Shown: positions 14,881 to 25,400 of the stretch, one piece after another
Numbering within the stretch: position 1 is the first letter of the stretch
How the letters are laid out: each line of letters opens with the position of its first letter
Source: Maribacter polysiphoniae
Lineage (GTDB): Bacteria > Bacteroidota > Bacteroidia > Flavobacteriales > Flavobacteriaceae
Assembly (NCBI RefSeq): GCF_003148665.1
Contig: NZ_QGGQ01000017.1
Coordinates: 1 to 38,364, forward strand
Length of the DNA stretch: 38,364 nucleotides
Direction: 5' to 3'
The notes under the pieces: generated by a model
Told to the model about the DNA's origin: nothing
What the model saw: the letters and a program-made list of their open reading frames with translations, nothing else
Databases searched by the model: none
Made by a program: the position numbers and the translations under genes

Positions 14881-15381
14881 ATTTATTTATGGTTAATGAT
14901 TTTAATGGTTTTTTAGAGCAAGCGTAAAGGTAACAGTTGAACGTCGAGAATACAGGGAGGGATTAACTCCGAGCCTCCCAAGGCCCTGTTTATGACGATT
15001 CCGCATCTTACATCCTTTATTATATATAAATGAACGTTTTGATCTTGTATATCACTGTTTTCCAATAGTGAAAAAGTTAACGTATCAGTAGATTCAAAAT
15101 ATTCTTCCCGGACGTGTTGTTAAAGTCTACTTTCCATTCCGTTTATACGCAATGCTATCAAATGACAGAAATTATAAACTTATTTTCTTTTAGCAAGCAC
15201 AGGAGATAATGTAAAAATAGATTACGTAATCTATATCGGCTATAAAACATTACCCTTAGGTTATAAATTACAGCCAATTTTGAAATTAAATCACTTAATT
15301 TCAATATTTTAAGAATAGTGACAACTCTATGGTAGTATTAGAAAACTAAGCAGCTCTAGCTAAGGGAAACTTTTATATCTC
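14881..15381. other. Non-coding 500-bp stretch with several palindromes
   Basis: No convincing gene on either strand. It holds an 18-bp perfect palindrome at 15217-15234 (ATAGATTACGTAATCTAT). It also has a 10-bp-arm hairpin at 15280-15304 (TTGAAATTAA, loop ATCAC, TTAATTTCAA). A half core (CATCCTTTATTATATA) sits at 15011. It may hold a non-coding RNA, an operator or a recombination site. Confidence 0.5.
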
Positions 15382-15420
15382 ATCCTTTATTTGAACTTTT
15401 AATTCAGCTCAATCCTTTAT
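15382..15420. repeat. Array core plus a second half copy
   Basis: Exact core at 15382-15400, then AATTCAGCTC and a second start, ATCCTTTATTG, at 15412. It is immediately downstream of the acetyltransferase gene read on the minus strand. Confidence 0.65.
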
Positions 15421-15433
15421 TGTTGCTCGTTTT

Positions 15434-16180
15434 TTATCCAATTAGTTTTTCCAAATGTCTTTCCACTTTCATTTCTAAACTGACTAATTCTCCTTTGTAA
15501 AACACACTGTTTATAACCCAGGGAATTGGCATTCTACGACCATCCTCTTGGGATTTAATTTGGTTGATTTCTAAAGGTATATTTTTCTTTTTGGCGTATT
15601 CCCGTAATAATCGATTCGTGTAATATTCCGTAAATGGACATGTATTCGAATAATATGCTGTAATTCCTTGGCTATTAGGGCATTTTCCTGATTTGGAACT
15701 TTCAATAAATTTCGGGAATTCTGCTTTAGGGTTTATTTTCAATCCCCAAAGTTTGAAATATGGTTCTGCCTCGTCAATAATTTCAAATCCTTGGTGTTTG
15801 AGAAATTTTGGGTCAGTCATAAAAGGTCTTTTCTTATCACTGGAAACTGCGATAATTCCGTCCATTTCTTTAGAATCGGTTAAACATTGTTCTAATAACT
15901 TTTTCCCGTTCCCTTTTCCTTTAAATTGTCCAGAAACCCAAAAACAATTTACTACCATAAAATTTTTTCCGGTAATTGGAAGCCAAGAATTTTCTATTGG
16001 AACATATTCAATAAATACTTTTCCTCGAACGTTGACTTTTTGAAAATTATAGCCATTCCTAAATTCCTTTTTGAGCCACTCTTTTTTCTTTTCATATCCA
16101 TCTACGCATTTTTTATCGCTTATTGCACAACAAATATGCTCGTCGTGAATATTCTCTTCGGCAAGTTTTATAATTTCCAT
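15434..16180 (-). CDS. YoaP-like GNAT acetyltransferase
   Basis: A 248-residue protein. The N-terminal GNAT domain (about 1-150) has NFMVVNCFWVSGQFKGKGNG, a typical beta4 strand with the acetyl-CoA-binding Q-x-x-G-x-G loop. A YoaP-like C-terminal domain (about 155-245) starts at CPNSQGITAYYSNTCPFTEY and ends with WVINSVFYKGELVSLEM. The cysteines before and in SNTCPF may be metal- or thiol-reactive. The substrate is unknown. Single-gene unit of the array. Confidence 0.8.
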   Translation of the reverse strand: MEIIKLAEENIHDEHICCAISDKKCVDGYEKKKEWLKKEFRNGYNFQKVNVRGKVFIEYVPIENSWLPITGKNFMVVNCFWVSGQFKGKGNGKKLLEQCLTDSKEMDGIIAVSSDKKRPFMTDPKFLKHQGFEIIDEAEPYFKLWGLKINPKAEFPKFIESSKSGKCPNSQGITAYYSNTCPFTEYYTNRLLREYAKKKNIPLEINQIKSQEDGRRMPIPWVINSVFYKGELVSLEMKVERHLEKLIG

Positions 16181-16323
16181 TGTTTCGATTTTCCTAAAAG
16201 TGAAATGGCAATATCTATATTCCTATAACAATTGTTAATTTTCCATGGTTAGTTCCGGTGCTTGTTTAAATGAGCTACAACAGTTCGATAATATCATTGA
16301 TGGTATACTAAGTTAAGTTAATA

Positions 16324-16540
16324 ATCCTTTATTTGAACTTTTAATTATAATCCGGTTTGCCGAGAAAGTGTCCTTTCTCATCCTTTTATTGAACTTTTAA
16401 TTCTATTCTGGTTTGCCGAGAAAGTGTCCTTTCTCATTTTTTGGCCATCTAGACTTAAAGATAATGATTTCGAATTTTAGGTTGAACGAAAAAAGGGTAA
16501 GGCTACATTTTTAGGGAAGGCTACACTTTATCTTTACCAA
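16324..16540. repeat. Spacer: tandem R1 pair, partial R2, R4
   Basis: Two R1 copies lie head to tail with a 56-bp step: the core at 16324 and a variant (ATCCTTTTATTGAACTTTT) at 16380. Both have intact GAGAAAG/CTTTCTC hairpins. Then comes a truncated R2 (CCATCTAGACTTAAA) fused to R4 (AAAGATAATGATTTC ... GGCTACATTTTTAGGGAAGG). The spacer lies at the 3' end of the restriction operon. In 16181-16323 I see only AT-rich sequence with a short AACAATTGTT palindrome. Confidence 0.8.
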
Positions 16541-16617
16541 GAGTTTAATGTTTGATGTTTTTAAATTTTCGATAATCCAAAAATCTTTTAGCAATTAATT
16601 CATCAACGTTTTTAATA

Positions 16618-17274
16618 TTATTTGACATTATCTATATCATTTAATTTCTTTTCAGCCTTCTTAAGTTTTAAGTTTAAATCCACTTTTTCATTGAACTGCT
16701 TGCTTTTGGATAATGCTGATTTGAGTTTGCTGATTTCCTTCTTTAAGCGATTTACTTCTTGTTGGTTCTTTAAGATTGAATCCAAAGATTGTTTACCTAA
16801 TTTTGGTTTACCTGTGAGTTGAACACATAAATCCTTAAATACAGCGTTTAAACTACCTTTTAGATTAAATACATAACTGTAATTGACTTTATTGAACCAA
16901 TCAGAAGTAAAGGTCCAATCAATTACTGCAACATCATCATTGGTAGGGTGCGGGTGTTTTGAAGCAGTCGAAATGTAAGCTTCTTGGTCATATTCCACCC
17001 AAAATACAATGTGGTACGGAATGGACTTATTAATGATTTCAAGGATTTTATAGATATCGGTTTTTTGCTTGAGTTCTACCTTGAAAACCTGTATTTCCTG
17101 AATATCCTTAGTATCTAAATTCAATGTATCCGCAGAAAGCTTATGAGTCCATGTAATACGTTTAATACATTCTGTAAAAAGCTTTTTTTGCTTGGTGTTG
17201 GTGTATTCATCAAATGCATTCTTCGGTACAACACGACCTACTTTAGTTCTGGAAGGTAAGCTGAAGAAGTCCAT
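16618..17274 (-). CDS. DUF4391 family protein
   Basis: A 218-residue protein of the DUF4391 type: FSLPSRTKVGRVVPKNAF at the start, then KKLFTECIKRITWTHKLSAD, and KDIQEIQVFKVELKQK. The last 50 residues form a charged coiled coil (LKKEISKLKSALSKSKQ). The family has no known activity and commonly sits beside an SNF2/PLD helicase and a methyltransferase. Here it follows the helicase with no intergenic base and is the last gene of the operon. A role as adaptor or specificity factor of the helicase is inferred. Confidence 0.8.
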   Translation of the reverse strand: MDFFSLPSRTKVGRVVPKNAFDEYTNTKQKKLFTECIKRITWTHKLSADTLNLDTKDIQEIQVFKVELKQKTDIYKILEIINKSIPYHIVFWVEYDQEAYISTASKHPHPTNDDVAVIDWTFTSDWFNKVNYSYVFNLKGSLNAVFKDLCVQLTGKPKLGKQSLDSILKNQQEVNRLKKEISKLKSALSKSKQFNEKVDLNLKLKKAEKKLNDIDNVK

Positions 17275-20200
17275 TTAACGCACGATTAAAAATGACACTA
17301 ATTTGAAGTCTTCAATTCCCTTTATCTTTTCTTGTAATGCTGTTGTACCACCTGCTTTAAATAGACTTAGCACTTCTTTTTCTTCTTCTTTTTGAAGGAT
17401 TGTGCTAATGCTGTGCTTGAGCAATGAAGAATACTCATCCATTTCATGGTAGTCATCTGTTTGTTCGCTTAACTCCTTGCAGACTTCTTCAATCGGTTTC
17501 GTTTTTTCTTTGCAGAGCATTCGCATGGCGTCCAATATCTTTTTAGAATCCACATGATTAAGTATGAGTTCTCCGCTCATTTTCATGTACACTAAATAGT
17601 AGGGGTGCAACCTGTTGAGCTTATTGATATTTACACTTGAATTGACATTCTTCAGAACGAAAATTACTCCGCTTTCGAGTATGGGAGTTGATTTAACTAC
17701 CGCATGCAGCCCTTCGGGAATATTCTTCAGCTCTCCATACTCTTTTATCATGTTGGATAAGTCAACCCTAAAGTCATTTAAGCCAAGGTCTGTGATACTA
17801 ACACCTTCTCTCAAATCTTCCAAATCAATAACTTCATCCTGTAATCTTTGAAGCTGGATTTTACGGTACTCTAAATCTTTTTCTTCGGTATTGAGAATGT
17901 TGTCATCACCTGTACTTGCCATGTTACTGATTAACATCTTATTCTCTACACGTTGTTTCAGGTTGATATAATTATCAAGCGTTACATCTGGCCAAAAGTT
18001 AACCATAGTAATACTGTCATTCTTTGAGCCGATTCTATCGATACGTCCAAAGCGTTGAATGATTCGCACTGGATTCCAATGAATATCATAATTGATAAGC
18101 AAGTCACAATCCTGAAGGTTTTGACCTTCTGAGATACAGTCTGTAGCTATCAATAAATCAACCGAGTCTGATATTTTTGAATACAATTGAGCCTTGTCTT
18201 TAGACAATGGCGAAAAGCAGGTAAGAATTGCATTTAGGTCAGAAGGTATTTTCTTGGTGGTGCAAATCTTTCTTGAACCTGTAATAAGTGCTGTATTGAT
18301 ACCGTAATCGTCTTTGAGTTTTTTACTGATATTTTCAAAAAGATAATTGGCAGTATCGGCAAATGCTGTAAATACAATTGCCTTCTTATTGTTTGGGTTG
18401 AAAGGTTCTTGCGCCTTGTTGTTCAGGAGTTCGATTAAGCTTTGAAGTTTGGCATCATTGGCTCCTGTAATATCTACCACTTTACCCCAAAGGTGATTCA
18501 GTACTGTTAGATCTTCATTTAAGTCTTCTTGCCACTTGGTAGTGTCCATATCGGCAATGTGAACTTTTATCTTCTTTCCAATTACTTGTTCTTCATCTGC
18601 CCAATTGGATTCAAAGTCATAATTCTCGTCACTTAGGATTTTGTGTATACCTTCATAATCGTCCGTATCTCCTTTTTCAATGGTTCTAATGGCATTTTCA
18701 ATTTGACCGATAATACCTTCCAAGGTGATACGAAATGAATCAACAGAACTTTCTAAACGCTTAAGTAAGTTGATACGCATCAAGATTCTCAAACTGATTT
18801 CTCTATCTACCTGACTTAACTTCCCTGACCCTGAACGAACTTCCTTATCATACAAATCAGCATAGGCTTGAACCTTGCTTGGAAGTATGTAATTCAATGG
18901 TGTGTAAACGGATAAGTTGAGTAGCGTGAGCTTCTCGGCTATATCTACATAGGTTACATCACCTGAATGCGTTAATGGACTTTGAATGGATACTGGCTTA
19001 TTACGTGTAGGAAACTTGCCAATAGCTGTGGTATCGTAATAGGTTGTAATATGCTTTCTTGACCTTGCAATAGTGAGTGAATCCAATATCTCAAAGAAGT
19101 CAAAATCAAGCATATCTAAGAGCTTCTCAGTGGTGCGCTCATTTGTTTCGTACCTGCTCCAAATATTAAATGCTTGTTGTGCCTTGCGGAAGATTTGATC
19201 TATGCCACTTTGGGTATCTAATTTGGCATCAATGTTTTCCGATTCACCTTCATAAGCTAAAGCTAATTGGTTTCGTAAGTCGTTAAACCTATTATTAACA
19301 GGGGTTGCAGAGAGCATGAGTACTTTCGTTTCAATACCTTCCTGAATGACCTTACGCATCAATTTCTGGTAACGATTCTCTTTGCCTACTACTGTATTGT
19401 TGTTTCTGAAGTTGTGTGATTCATCAATGACAATTAAGCCGTAATTGCCCCAGTTGACTGACTCAAGATTTCGACCATTGCTTGTGCCACTTTCACGACC
19501 TAGGTCGGTATGAAATAAGACGTCATACCTGAATCTATCGGCTGCTAAAATGTTGTTTTTATCATTGTGGCGGTAGGTGTTCCAATTGGCTTCTAATTTC
19601 TTTGGACAAAGTACCAATACGTCTTTGTTCCGCATCTCATAATACTTGATTACCCCTAAAGCTGAAAAGGTTTTACCTAGACCAACAGAATCTGCCAATA
19701 TGCAACCTTTGTACTTCTCTAATTTGTTGATAGCGCCAATAACCGCATCCTGCTGAAAGTTGTAGAGCTTCTTCCATACCAACGTGTCTTTAAAACCAAT
19801 TTGCTCATTGGGTAGATTATCCAAGGATAAATCATCTAAGAAGTCATTGAATATGTTGTAAAGGGTAATGAAGTAGATAAACTCTGGACTGTTCTCCTTG
19901 TAAGCACTCTCAAAGTATTTTTGTACTTTCTCGGTGACATCCTTCAAGTCTTCTTCATTTTCCCACACCTGATTGAACCAATCTAAGTAAGCTTTACTAT
20001 CTGGATATTCAGATTTTTGAATAAGAGTGGGAAACCCTTTTTTGTGTGTGATGCCCAAATCGGTAGTGGTGAAACCACTGACATTTATGTAAGCTTGAGC
20101 ATTCTCATTGTCCTGGTGTACATGTATCATCCCATTAAGGGGTAGATTGTTATGCTTATTGGATTTGAAAGTGACTTTCTCCTTTACCCACCTTGAGCAC

Positions 20201-20508
20201 TCTTTGGCAATAGCTCTTTGGTTGAGTTGATTCATTAATCTCAATTCAAACTCACCACCGCACAGCTCTGTTTCTCGAACAATATGCGGTATGTAGAACT
20301 TCCTGCTTTCCTTCTGAAACTTTTCTTCAATGAAGGTAGGAGAACTAAAAATGAAGCGAAGTTCATCAATTTTCCCCAATTCCTTTTTGAGTGCTTCAAA
20401 AGCATATATAGAGAACGTAGAAGCGGCAATACTTAGTTTACTGCTTTTTCTTATGGTTTCCTTTAGGTCATCACCCAAACGTGTATTTACATTGTCGATT
20501 AGCTTCAT
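17275..20508 (-). CDS. SNF2-like helicase with PLD-like N-terminal domain
   Basis: A 1077-residue protein. The N-terminal domain (about 1-160) has a PLD-like layout with YINVSGFTTTDLGI at 140-153, but the expected H-x-K-x4-D is replaced by HVHQDN (129-134), so the nuclease site looks degenerate. The SF2 helicase core starts at about 247: Walker A DSVGLGKT (273-280), DESH (about 363), SATP (about 399), and motif VI QRFGRIDRIG (about 820). An insertion with a long helical region separates the two RecA lobes. It probably translocates on DNA. Nine bases separate it from the DUF262 gene, and it abuts DUF4391. Confidence 0.88.
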   Translation of the reverse strand: MKLIDNVNTRLGDDLKETIRKSSKLSIAASTFSIYAFEALKKELGKIDELRFIFSSPTFIEEKFQKESRKFYIPHIVRETELCGGEFELRLMNQLNQRAIAKECSRWVKEKVTFKSNKHNNLPLNGMIHVHQDNENAQAYINVSGFTTTDLGITHKKGFPTLIQKSEYPDSKAYLDWFNQVWENEEDLKDVTEKVQKYFESAYKENSPEFIYFITLYNIFNDFLDDLSLDNLPNEQIGFKDTLVWKKLYNFQQDAVIGAINKLEKYKGCILADSVGLGKTFSALGVIKYYEMRNKDVLVLCPKKLEANWNTYRHNDKNNILAADRFRYDVLFHTDLGRESGTSNGRNLESVNWGNYGLIVIDESHNFRNNNTVVGKENRYQKLMRKVIQEGIETKVLMLSATPVNNRFNDLRNQLALAYEGESENIDAKLDTQSGIDQIFRKAQQAFNIWSRYETNERTTEKLLDMLDFDFFEILDSLTIARSRKHITTYYDTTAIGKFPTRNKPVSIQSPLTHSGDVTYVDIAEKLTLLNLSVYTPLNYILPSKVQAYADLYDKEVRSGSGKLSQVDREISLRILMRINLLKRLESSVDSFRITLEGIIGQIENAIRTIEKGDTDDYEGIHKILSDENYDFESNWADEEQVIGKKIKVHIADMDTTKWQEDLNEDLTVLNHLWGKVVDITGANDAKLQSLIELLNNKAQEPFNPNNKKAIVFTAFADTANYLFENISKKLKDDYGINTALITGSRKICTTKKIPSDLNAILTCFSPLSKDKAQLYSKISDSVDLLIATDCISEGQNLQDCDLLINYDIHWNPVRIIQRFGRIDRIGSKNDSITMVNFWPDVTLDNYINLKQRVENKMLISNMASTGDDNILNTEEKDLEYRKIQLQRLQDEVIDLEDLREGVSITDLGLNDFRVDLSNMIKEYGELKNIPEGLHAVVKSTPILESGVIFVLKNVNSSVNINKLNRLHPYYLVYMKMSGELILNHVDSKKILDAMRMLCKEKTKPIEEVCKELSEQTDDYHEMDEYSSLLKHSISTILQKEEEKEVLSLFKAGGTTALQEKIKGIEDFKLVSFLIVR

Positions 20509-20517
20509 GCAAATGCT

Positions 20518-22422
20518 CTAATATTTCCAAATTTTAATTATGTCATCAATCAAGAGCTCAGTTCTTTTTTCGATTGTTGACTCATCCCAATTTTCAAATT
20601 CAATGAAATAGGTATTCAAGAGAAGAGTAGATTGCTTAGCTAATTCTTTTTGCTTAATATCAAATGAAGAATTGCTTACTGAAGGATTAAGAGAGGTAGT
20701 AAGTAAGGTTAAGTTCCCTAAGCTATGCAGCTTATTATTCCTATTGACTATTTTATGATAATAGCCATTTTGATCTTCCTCTGTCATTACAGCATGGACC
20801 GCAATATCGAATTCACTCTGGGGAATTAAGTTTCCTTCCAATGGCCAATGCTCATACCACATTTGAGGTAGAACATGTTCAATGGTCAAACCTTCATTTA
20901 CAAATTCTATTTTCTCTTGCTTTTTACCCCTTCGGAATTTCTCTATTTCCAAAAGGATATTGGAAATACTTCTGGTTCGGTTTTTTTCTTCTCTGTAGAG
21001 AGGTCTTTCTTTAAGCTTTTCTCTGAGTATGGTATCCGTTGGCCATAAGTTGGTGTCGCCCGTCTTTGACTTTATATATTCTATAAACTTTTCTGCTGTT
21101 TTGCAGGTATCCACTTGTTTAATAAAATCAAGAAAGACCTTATTGTAATTTTTAGTTGTGTATCCACATAAAAATCTTCTTGTAATGTATGAGTCGAGTG
21201 CGGTAAACATTCCAATCTTCTCCTGCAAAGGAATCTTGCTATGACCCTGAATCGCCAATATAAGGGGGTAGATTGTTGAAATGCCCATGTCTCTTAACCT
21301 TGAGCAGAATCTACCAAAAACCGTTTCAGGATTGGGTTTCAGGATTGATTTGTAAATAGAGCTAAAACGATTCAGTTCTTTTAATTCTTCTTCCACTGTG
21401 GTGAAAGAGTCATTATTGACAATGAAGAATTTGTAATGATAAAATACCTGATCATAACGAATATCATTTCGCATTTTCAAGGTCAAGTAATCAATAACGA
21501 AGAACTGAAGGTGTGTTTCGTAGTACCGACCTCTACTGGTCTGTTCATGCCATTTAAATTCGGCACTTGCATCATCAAATTCATCCCAATATTGCTCATA
21601 CACGCTATCGAGGTCAACTTGACTTCTATCAGCTCTCATGAATATGTAGTTACGGATTAAGTCTGTTTCTGTCAAAGAGGCGCCCCTGCCATTCATGGTC
21701 TCAAATATCATCTGAGGGTCATCATTTTGGTCAAGGTTAATTTCAACAAACTGAAAATCCCTTTTAAGGGTTAAAAGCAATTTAGGAATAATTGCCTCCA
21801 TTGGTTCAGTTGACTCTTCCAACAACTCTTCTAATTTTTCATAGAAGAATAAGAAAGCGGCCAACATACGATATCTTTTCTTGGCTACATCTCTATAGGT
21901 TTTCCAACCAATTCCATATTCTTCTAAAATTGGGCTAATCAAACGTTCTTCAACCTTATCATAAGTATTGTCCAAAATGAGTTTGAACTCTTCATTGTTA
22001 AACTTGGTAGGTTCGAGCTTATGTTTTTGATTGTCATAATCTGTTTGACCATACACTTTGTCATTAAATAAGAGCTTGTTCAAGTCATTCAATAGGTTAT
22101 CGTCACCAACATGCTTTCTGCAAATTTCTCTGAATGCAGTTATGAATAGTTGAAATGTGGTCAAGCGTTGTTGACCATCAATTACATTGTAAGTTGCAAC
22201 AGTACTTGTGGTTGTCGACTCTTGAAATAGAACAATTGAGCCTGTGTAATGAGGGTGGTTCTTATTCTTGTTGTTTCGTTCATTCAGTTTGTTTCTGAAG
22301 TCATCCCAAAGAGGTTGCCATTGATCTTTTTCATTCCAAACGTAATGTCTTTGAAAAACAGGTATTTGAAACCTAATTTGCTTATTGAAAAGGTCTTCTA
22401 AATGTGGTTTACCTAAATTCAT
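20518..22422 (-). CDS. DUF262-DUF1524 protein (GmrSD-like)
   Basis: A 634-residue protein. The N-terminal DUF262 domain (GmrS-like) shows IPVFQRHYVW (20-29) and NVIDGQQRLTTF (79-90), the nucleotide-binding ParB-like motif. The C-terminal DUF1524 domain (GmrD-like) has an HNH core: IEHVLPQ (His at about 516) and LGNLTLLTTSLNPSVSN (about 568-584). GmrSD proteins are type IV restriction enzymes that cut glucosylated hydroxymethylcytosine DNA. It is complete and has both halves, so a nuclease that acts on modified or replicating phage DNA is likely. It lies between the Res and helicase genes, 18 bases from Res. Confidence 0.88.
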   Translation of the reverse strand: MNLGKPHLEDLFNKQIRFQIPVFQRHYVWNEKDQWQPLWDDFRNKLNERNNKNKNHPHYTGSIVLFQESTTTSTVATYNVIDGQQRLTTFQLFITAFREICRKHVGDDNLLNDLNKLLFNDKVYGQTDYDNQKHKLEPTKFNNEEFKLILDNTYDKVEERLISPILEEYGIGWKTYRDVAKKRYRMLAAFLFFYEKLEELLEESTEPMEAIIPKLLLTLKRDFQFVEINLDQNDDPQMIFETMNGRGASLTETDLIRNYIFMRADRSQVDLDSVYEQYWDEFDDASAEFKWHEQTSRGRYYETHLQFFVIDYLTLKMRNDIRYDQVFYHYKFFIVNNDSFTTVEEELKELNRFSSIYKSILKPNPETVFGRFCSRLRDMGISTIYPLILAIQGHSKIPLQEKIGMFTALDSYITRRFLCGYTTKNYNKVFLDFIKQVDTCKTAEKFIEYIKSKTGDTNLWPTDTILREKLKERPLYREEKNRTRSISNILLEIEKFRRGKKQEKIEFVNEGLTIEHVLPQMWYEHWPLEGNLIPQSEFDIAVHAVMTEEDQNGYYHKIVNRNNKLHSLGNLTLLTTSLNPSVSNSSFDIKQKELAKQSTLLLNTYFIEFENWDESTIEKRTELLIDDIIKIWKY

Positions 22423-22440
22423 TCTTTCAAGTGTTAGTGC

Positions 22441-25400
22441 TTAACTCAGTTGTACAATGTCCATTAGTTTCTCGTAGCTACTTACTTTCTCAAATTTCAC
22501 TTCTGCTCCGCTTATCTCTTTAAAGTGTTCTGTAGCACAATGGATTTTTAGTTTCTCTATTTCTCGTAAGTCCATATCTGAATCAGACCCTTTGGTCTCT
22601 GCTACAAAGTAGATGTGGCGCACTTCGTCTTTATCGAATACGATTGCCCAATCAGGACTGTAGTTGGCTACAGGCGTGGACACATAGAAGCTTTTTGGAA
22701 GCTTGGCATAGACCACAACTTCAGTGCTGTTTTCTAATGCAGTTGCAAAGTCTGATTCAATCTTAGAGTCGGAAGTAAGGAAGTCATAAATGTGCTTTTT
22801 GAGCAATTCGGACTTACGCAATGCAAACTTATCATTGGTGAACACGGTCTTCGCATCATGCCTTTCTTCGGTCTTGTGATAGACAATGTTGTTGATAATG
22901 AGACTTGCTTTTACTTCGTTGATCAGCTTGCTGCATTTGCCGATAAACTCTTCTGGATTCTTACGTATCAATAAGAACTTCTCTTGCTTGATTTTCTTGA
23001 GTATTTCTACAATGGTTTTTCGAGTGAGGTTGGTTTGTACTTCTATTTCACCTACAATATCATAAACGGCGTTGGAATACAAATCATTATTGAGCTTCAT
23101 ATATTGGCGTTTGGACTCGCGTACCAAACTCCCTTCTTTCATTTGCTCCGCAGTACCATCTTCCAATTCACCTGTCTTTACTTCATATACACGATCTCCA
23201 ATGTGTAGTTGTGCATCTATTTTGACTTTAGAATCCTGAATAAGCTGGTTTGTATCGAATTGTACTTCGTAAATGGTCTTTAGGTTAATCTTCTCCCAAA
23301 GTGCCTGGAACTCTTTCTTAGCAAAGTTCTTGTTGGTGTTGAGAATTACAGTCTGGCGTTCATCTTCCGGTTTAAATTCGGCACCTGTATAAATGGTCCG
23401 TAGCAGCTTGCAAACAGATTCTTTGTAGGGTTCTAGTTTTTCGGGTAAAGGAACTTTTCCTTGCTCAATCAGTTCTTTTCCTTTAGGGGTAATCTTGTAA
23501 TCTTCGTCAATTATTTCACCAACAATGAGTTTGAACTGCAACTTCTTGGCATCATCTTCCGTGAGGCGTAATTCTTCACCTTGCTCGTTGGTAATAACTT
23601 TACTAACAAAGTAATCTACTTCTGCTCTTTGGGGACGGTCTTTAAGTGTTTCGGCTATTTCTTTCTGCAATCCTTTGGCAAAGGCTTCATAGCTTTCAGA
23701 GGCAATTACAGTAAGCTTGTTCAACTCATGTACCTGTTCGCCAACCAATTCAAAGTCTTGACGGACTCCACGCTTATCAACACACAAACGCATACCACGC
23801 CCAACTTCCTGTCTGCGTCTGGTTAAACTGCCACTCTCAGCATGTTTTAAGGCACATATCTGGAAGACATTCGGGTTATCCCAACCTTCTTTTAAAGCAG
23901 AGTGCGAGAAGATAAATCGTGTAGGTTCTTCAAAGCTCAGTAACCTTTCTTTGTCTTTCATGATCAAGTCATAGGCAGAAACGTCCTCTGAGTACTCTTT
24001 TCCCCTTTTTACTTTCGGGTCAACTGTTTTGCCTTTCTTGTCTATAGAGAAATAGCCATTGTGTACTTTATCTGCAGAATCTCTTTTGAGGTATTCCCCA
24101 AAGTTGGTAGGCATGTAGCCTTTATGCACTTTGCTAGGGTCGGTGTCCTTTAGAAAGTCGTTATATTCTTGCTGAAAGAGGTCTAAGAACTCATTTTTGA
24201 CCTTGTCGTATTCTTCTTCAAAAATCTGGGCATATTCACCCAATTGCTGTTCTCCTAATTCATCATAGACACGGTATTTCTCTACGGTATCGATAAAGAA
24301 TAATGACAGGACTTTAATGCCTTGACCAAAGAGCTGCTTTTCTTTTTGCAAGTGAGATAGAATACATTCTCTAATCTGTACTCTACGAAAGGCGTGTTCG
24401 TCTTTGTCATTAAGAATATCACCTGGATATACATCTTCACCACCGACAACTATTTTATTTAGGTAGCCATTTATTTCTGTAACGGTCTGATTTTTATAAG
24501 CGGGCATGTTGCCTGATTGCTCATATATATTGTAGCCTTCTGCCACCTTAACACGTTTCTTACTAATACTCCCCGAAACAGTACGCTTTTCATGCTCTAT
24601 CCACGCATAGGGCGGCTTGGAAGTACTTAGACTGATGCTTTCTAAATAGAGGTATCCATTGGTACCTGTTGAGCCTTTTAAGTTGATACCTTTTACCTGT
24701 ATTTTCTTGACTAAACGCTTGTTGTAAGCATCTAAGGCATCTAAACGATAGACTTTATTGTATTCCACTTTGTGCGTAGCTGAGTAGCGCATCGTGAACA
24801 GTGGATTAAAGTCCTGCATGCTCTCCAAGGTTCTTACCCCATCTACGGATTGGGGTTCATCTATAATCAATATTGGATTGGTCTGGGCAATGATTTCTAT
24901 GGGTCTTCTGGTACCAAATTGGTCTAGCTCTTGGTAAATACGTCGAGCGTCTTTACCTCGTGCATTGAAAGCTTGGGTGTTGATAATCATCACACTGATG
25001 CGGCTATCGGATGCAAAGTTTTCAATGTCCTGTGGTCTGCCGGAATTGTAGATGAACGGATTAATTTTATGACCATAGAGTTCTTGGAAATGGTCTTGGG
25101 TAACCTGAAAGGATTTATACGCTCCTTCCCGTATGGCTATACTTGGAACAATAACAATGAACTTGCTCCACCCATACTTCTTATGTAGCTCGTACATAGT
25201 GCGTATGTAGGTATAGGTTTTACCGGTACCGGTCTCCATTTCTATGGTGAGATTATAACCCAATTTAACTCCTTTGGGACGCTCTATCTGTGTGCTTTCA
25301 TGTAAGTCATTACCTCGCTGTACTTCTTGTATGTTCTTTAATATTTGGCTCTCGATTAATTGGATGGAAGAATTCCGGTAACCTATTTCTTCCTCTATTT

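Noticed and set aside
2829-16540. CRISPR array
   Set aside because: The repeats are separated by hundreds to thousands of bases that encode genes, not by short uniform spacers, and no cas gene is present.
2829-16540. Classical integron with attC sites and IntI
   Set aside because: No paired RYYYAAC/GTTRRRY boxes and no complete tyrosine integrase could be found; only a fragment of an integrase exists. I therefore describe the array as cassette-like only.
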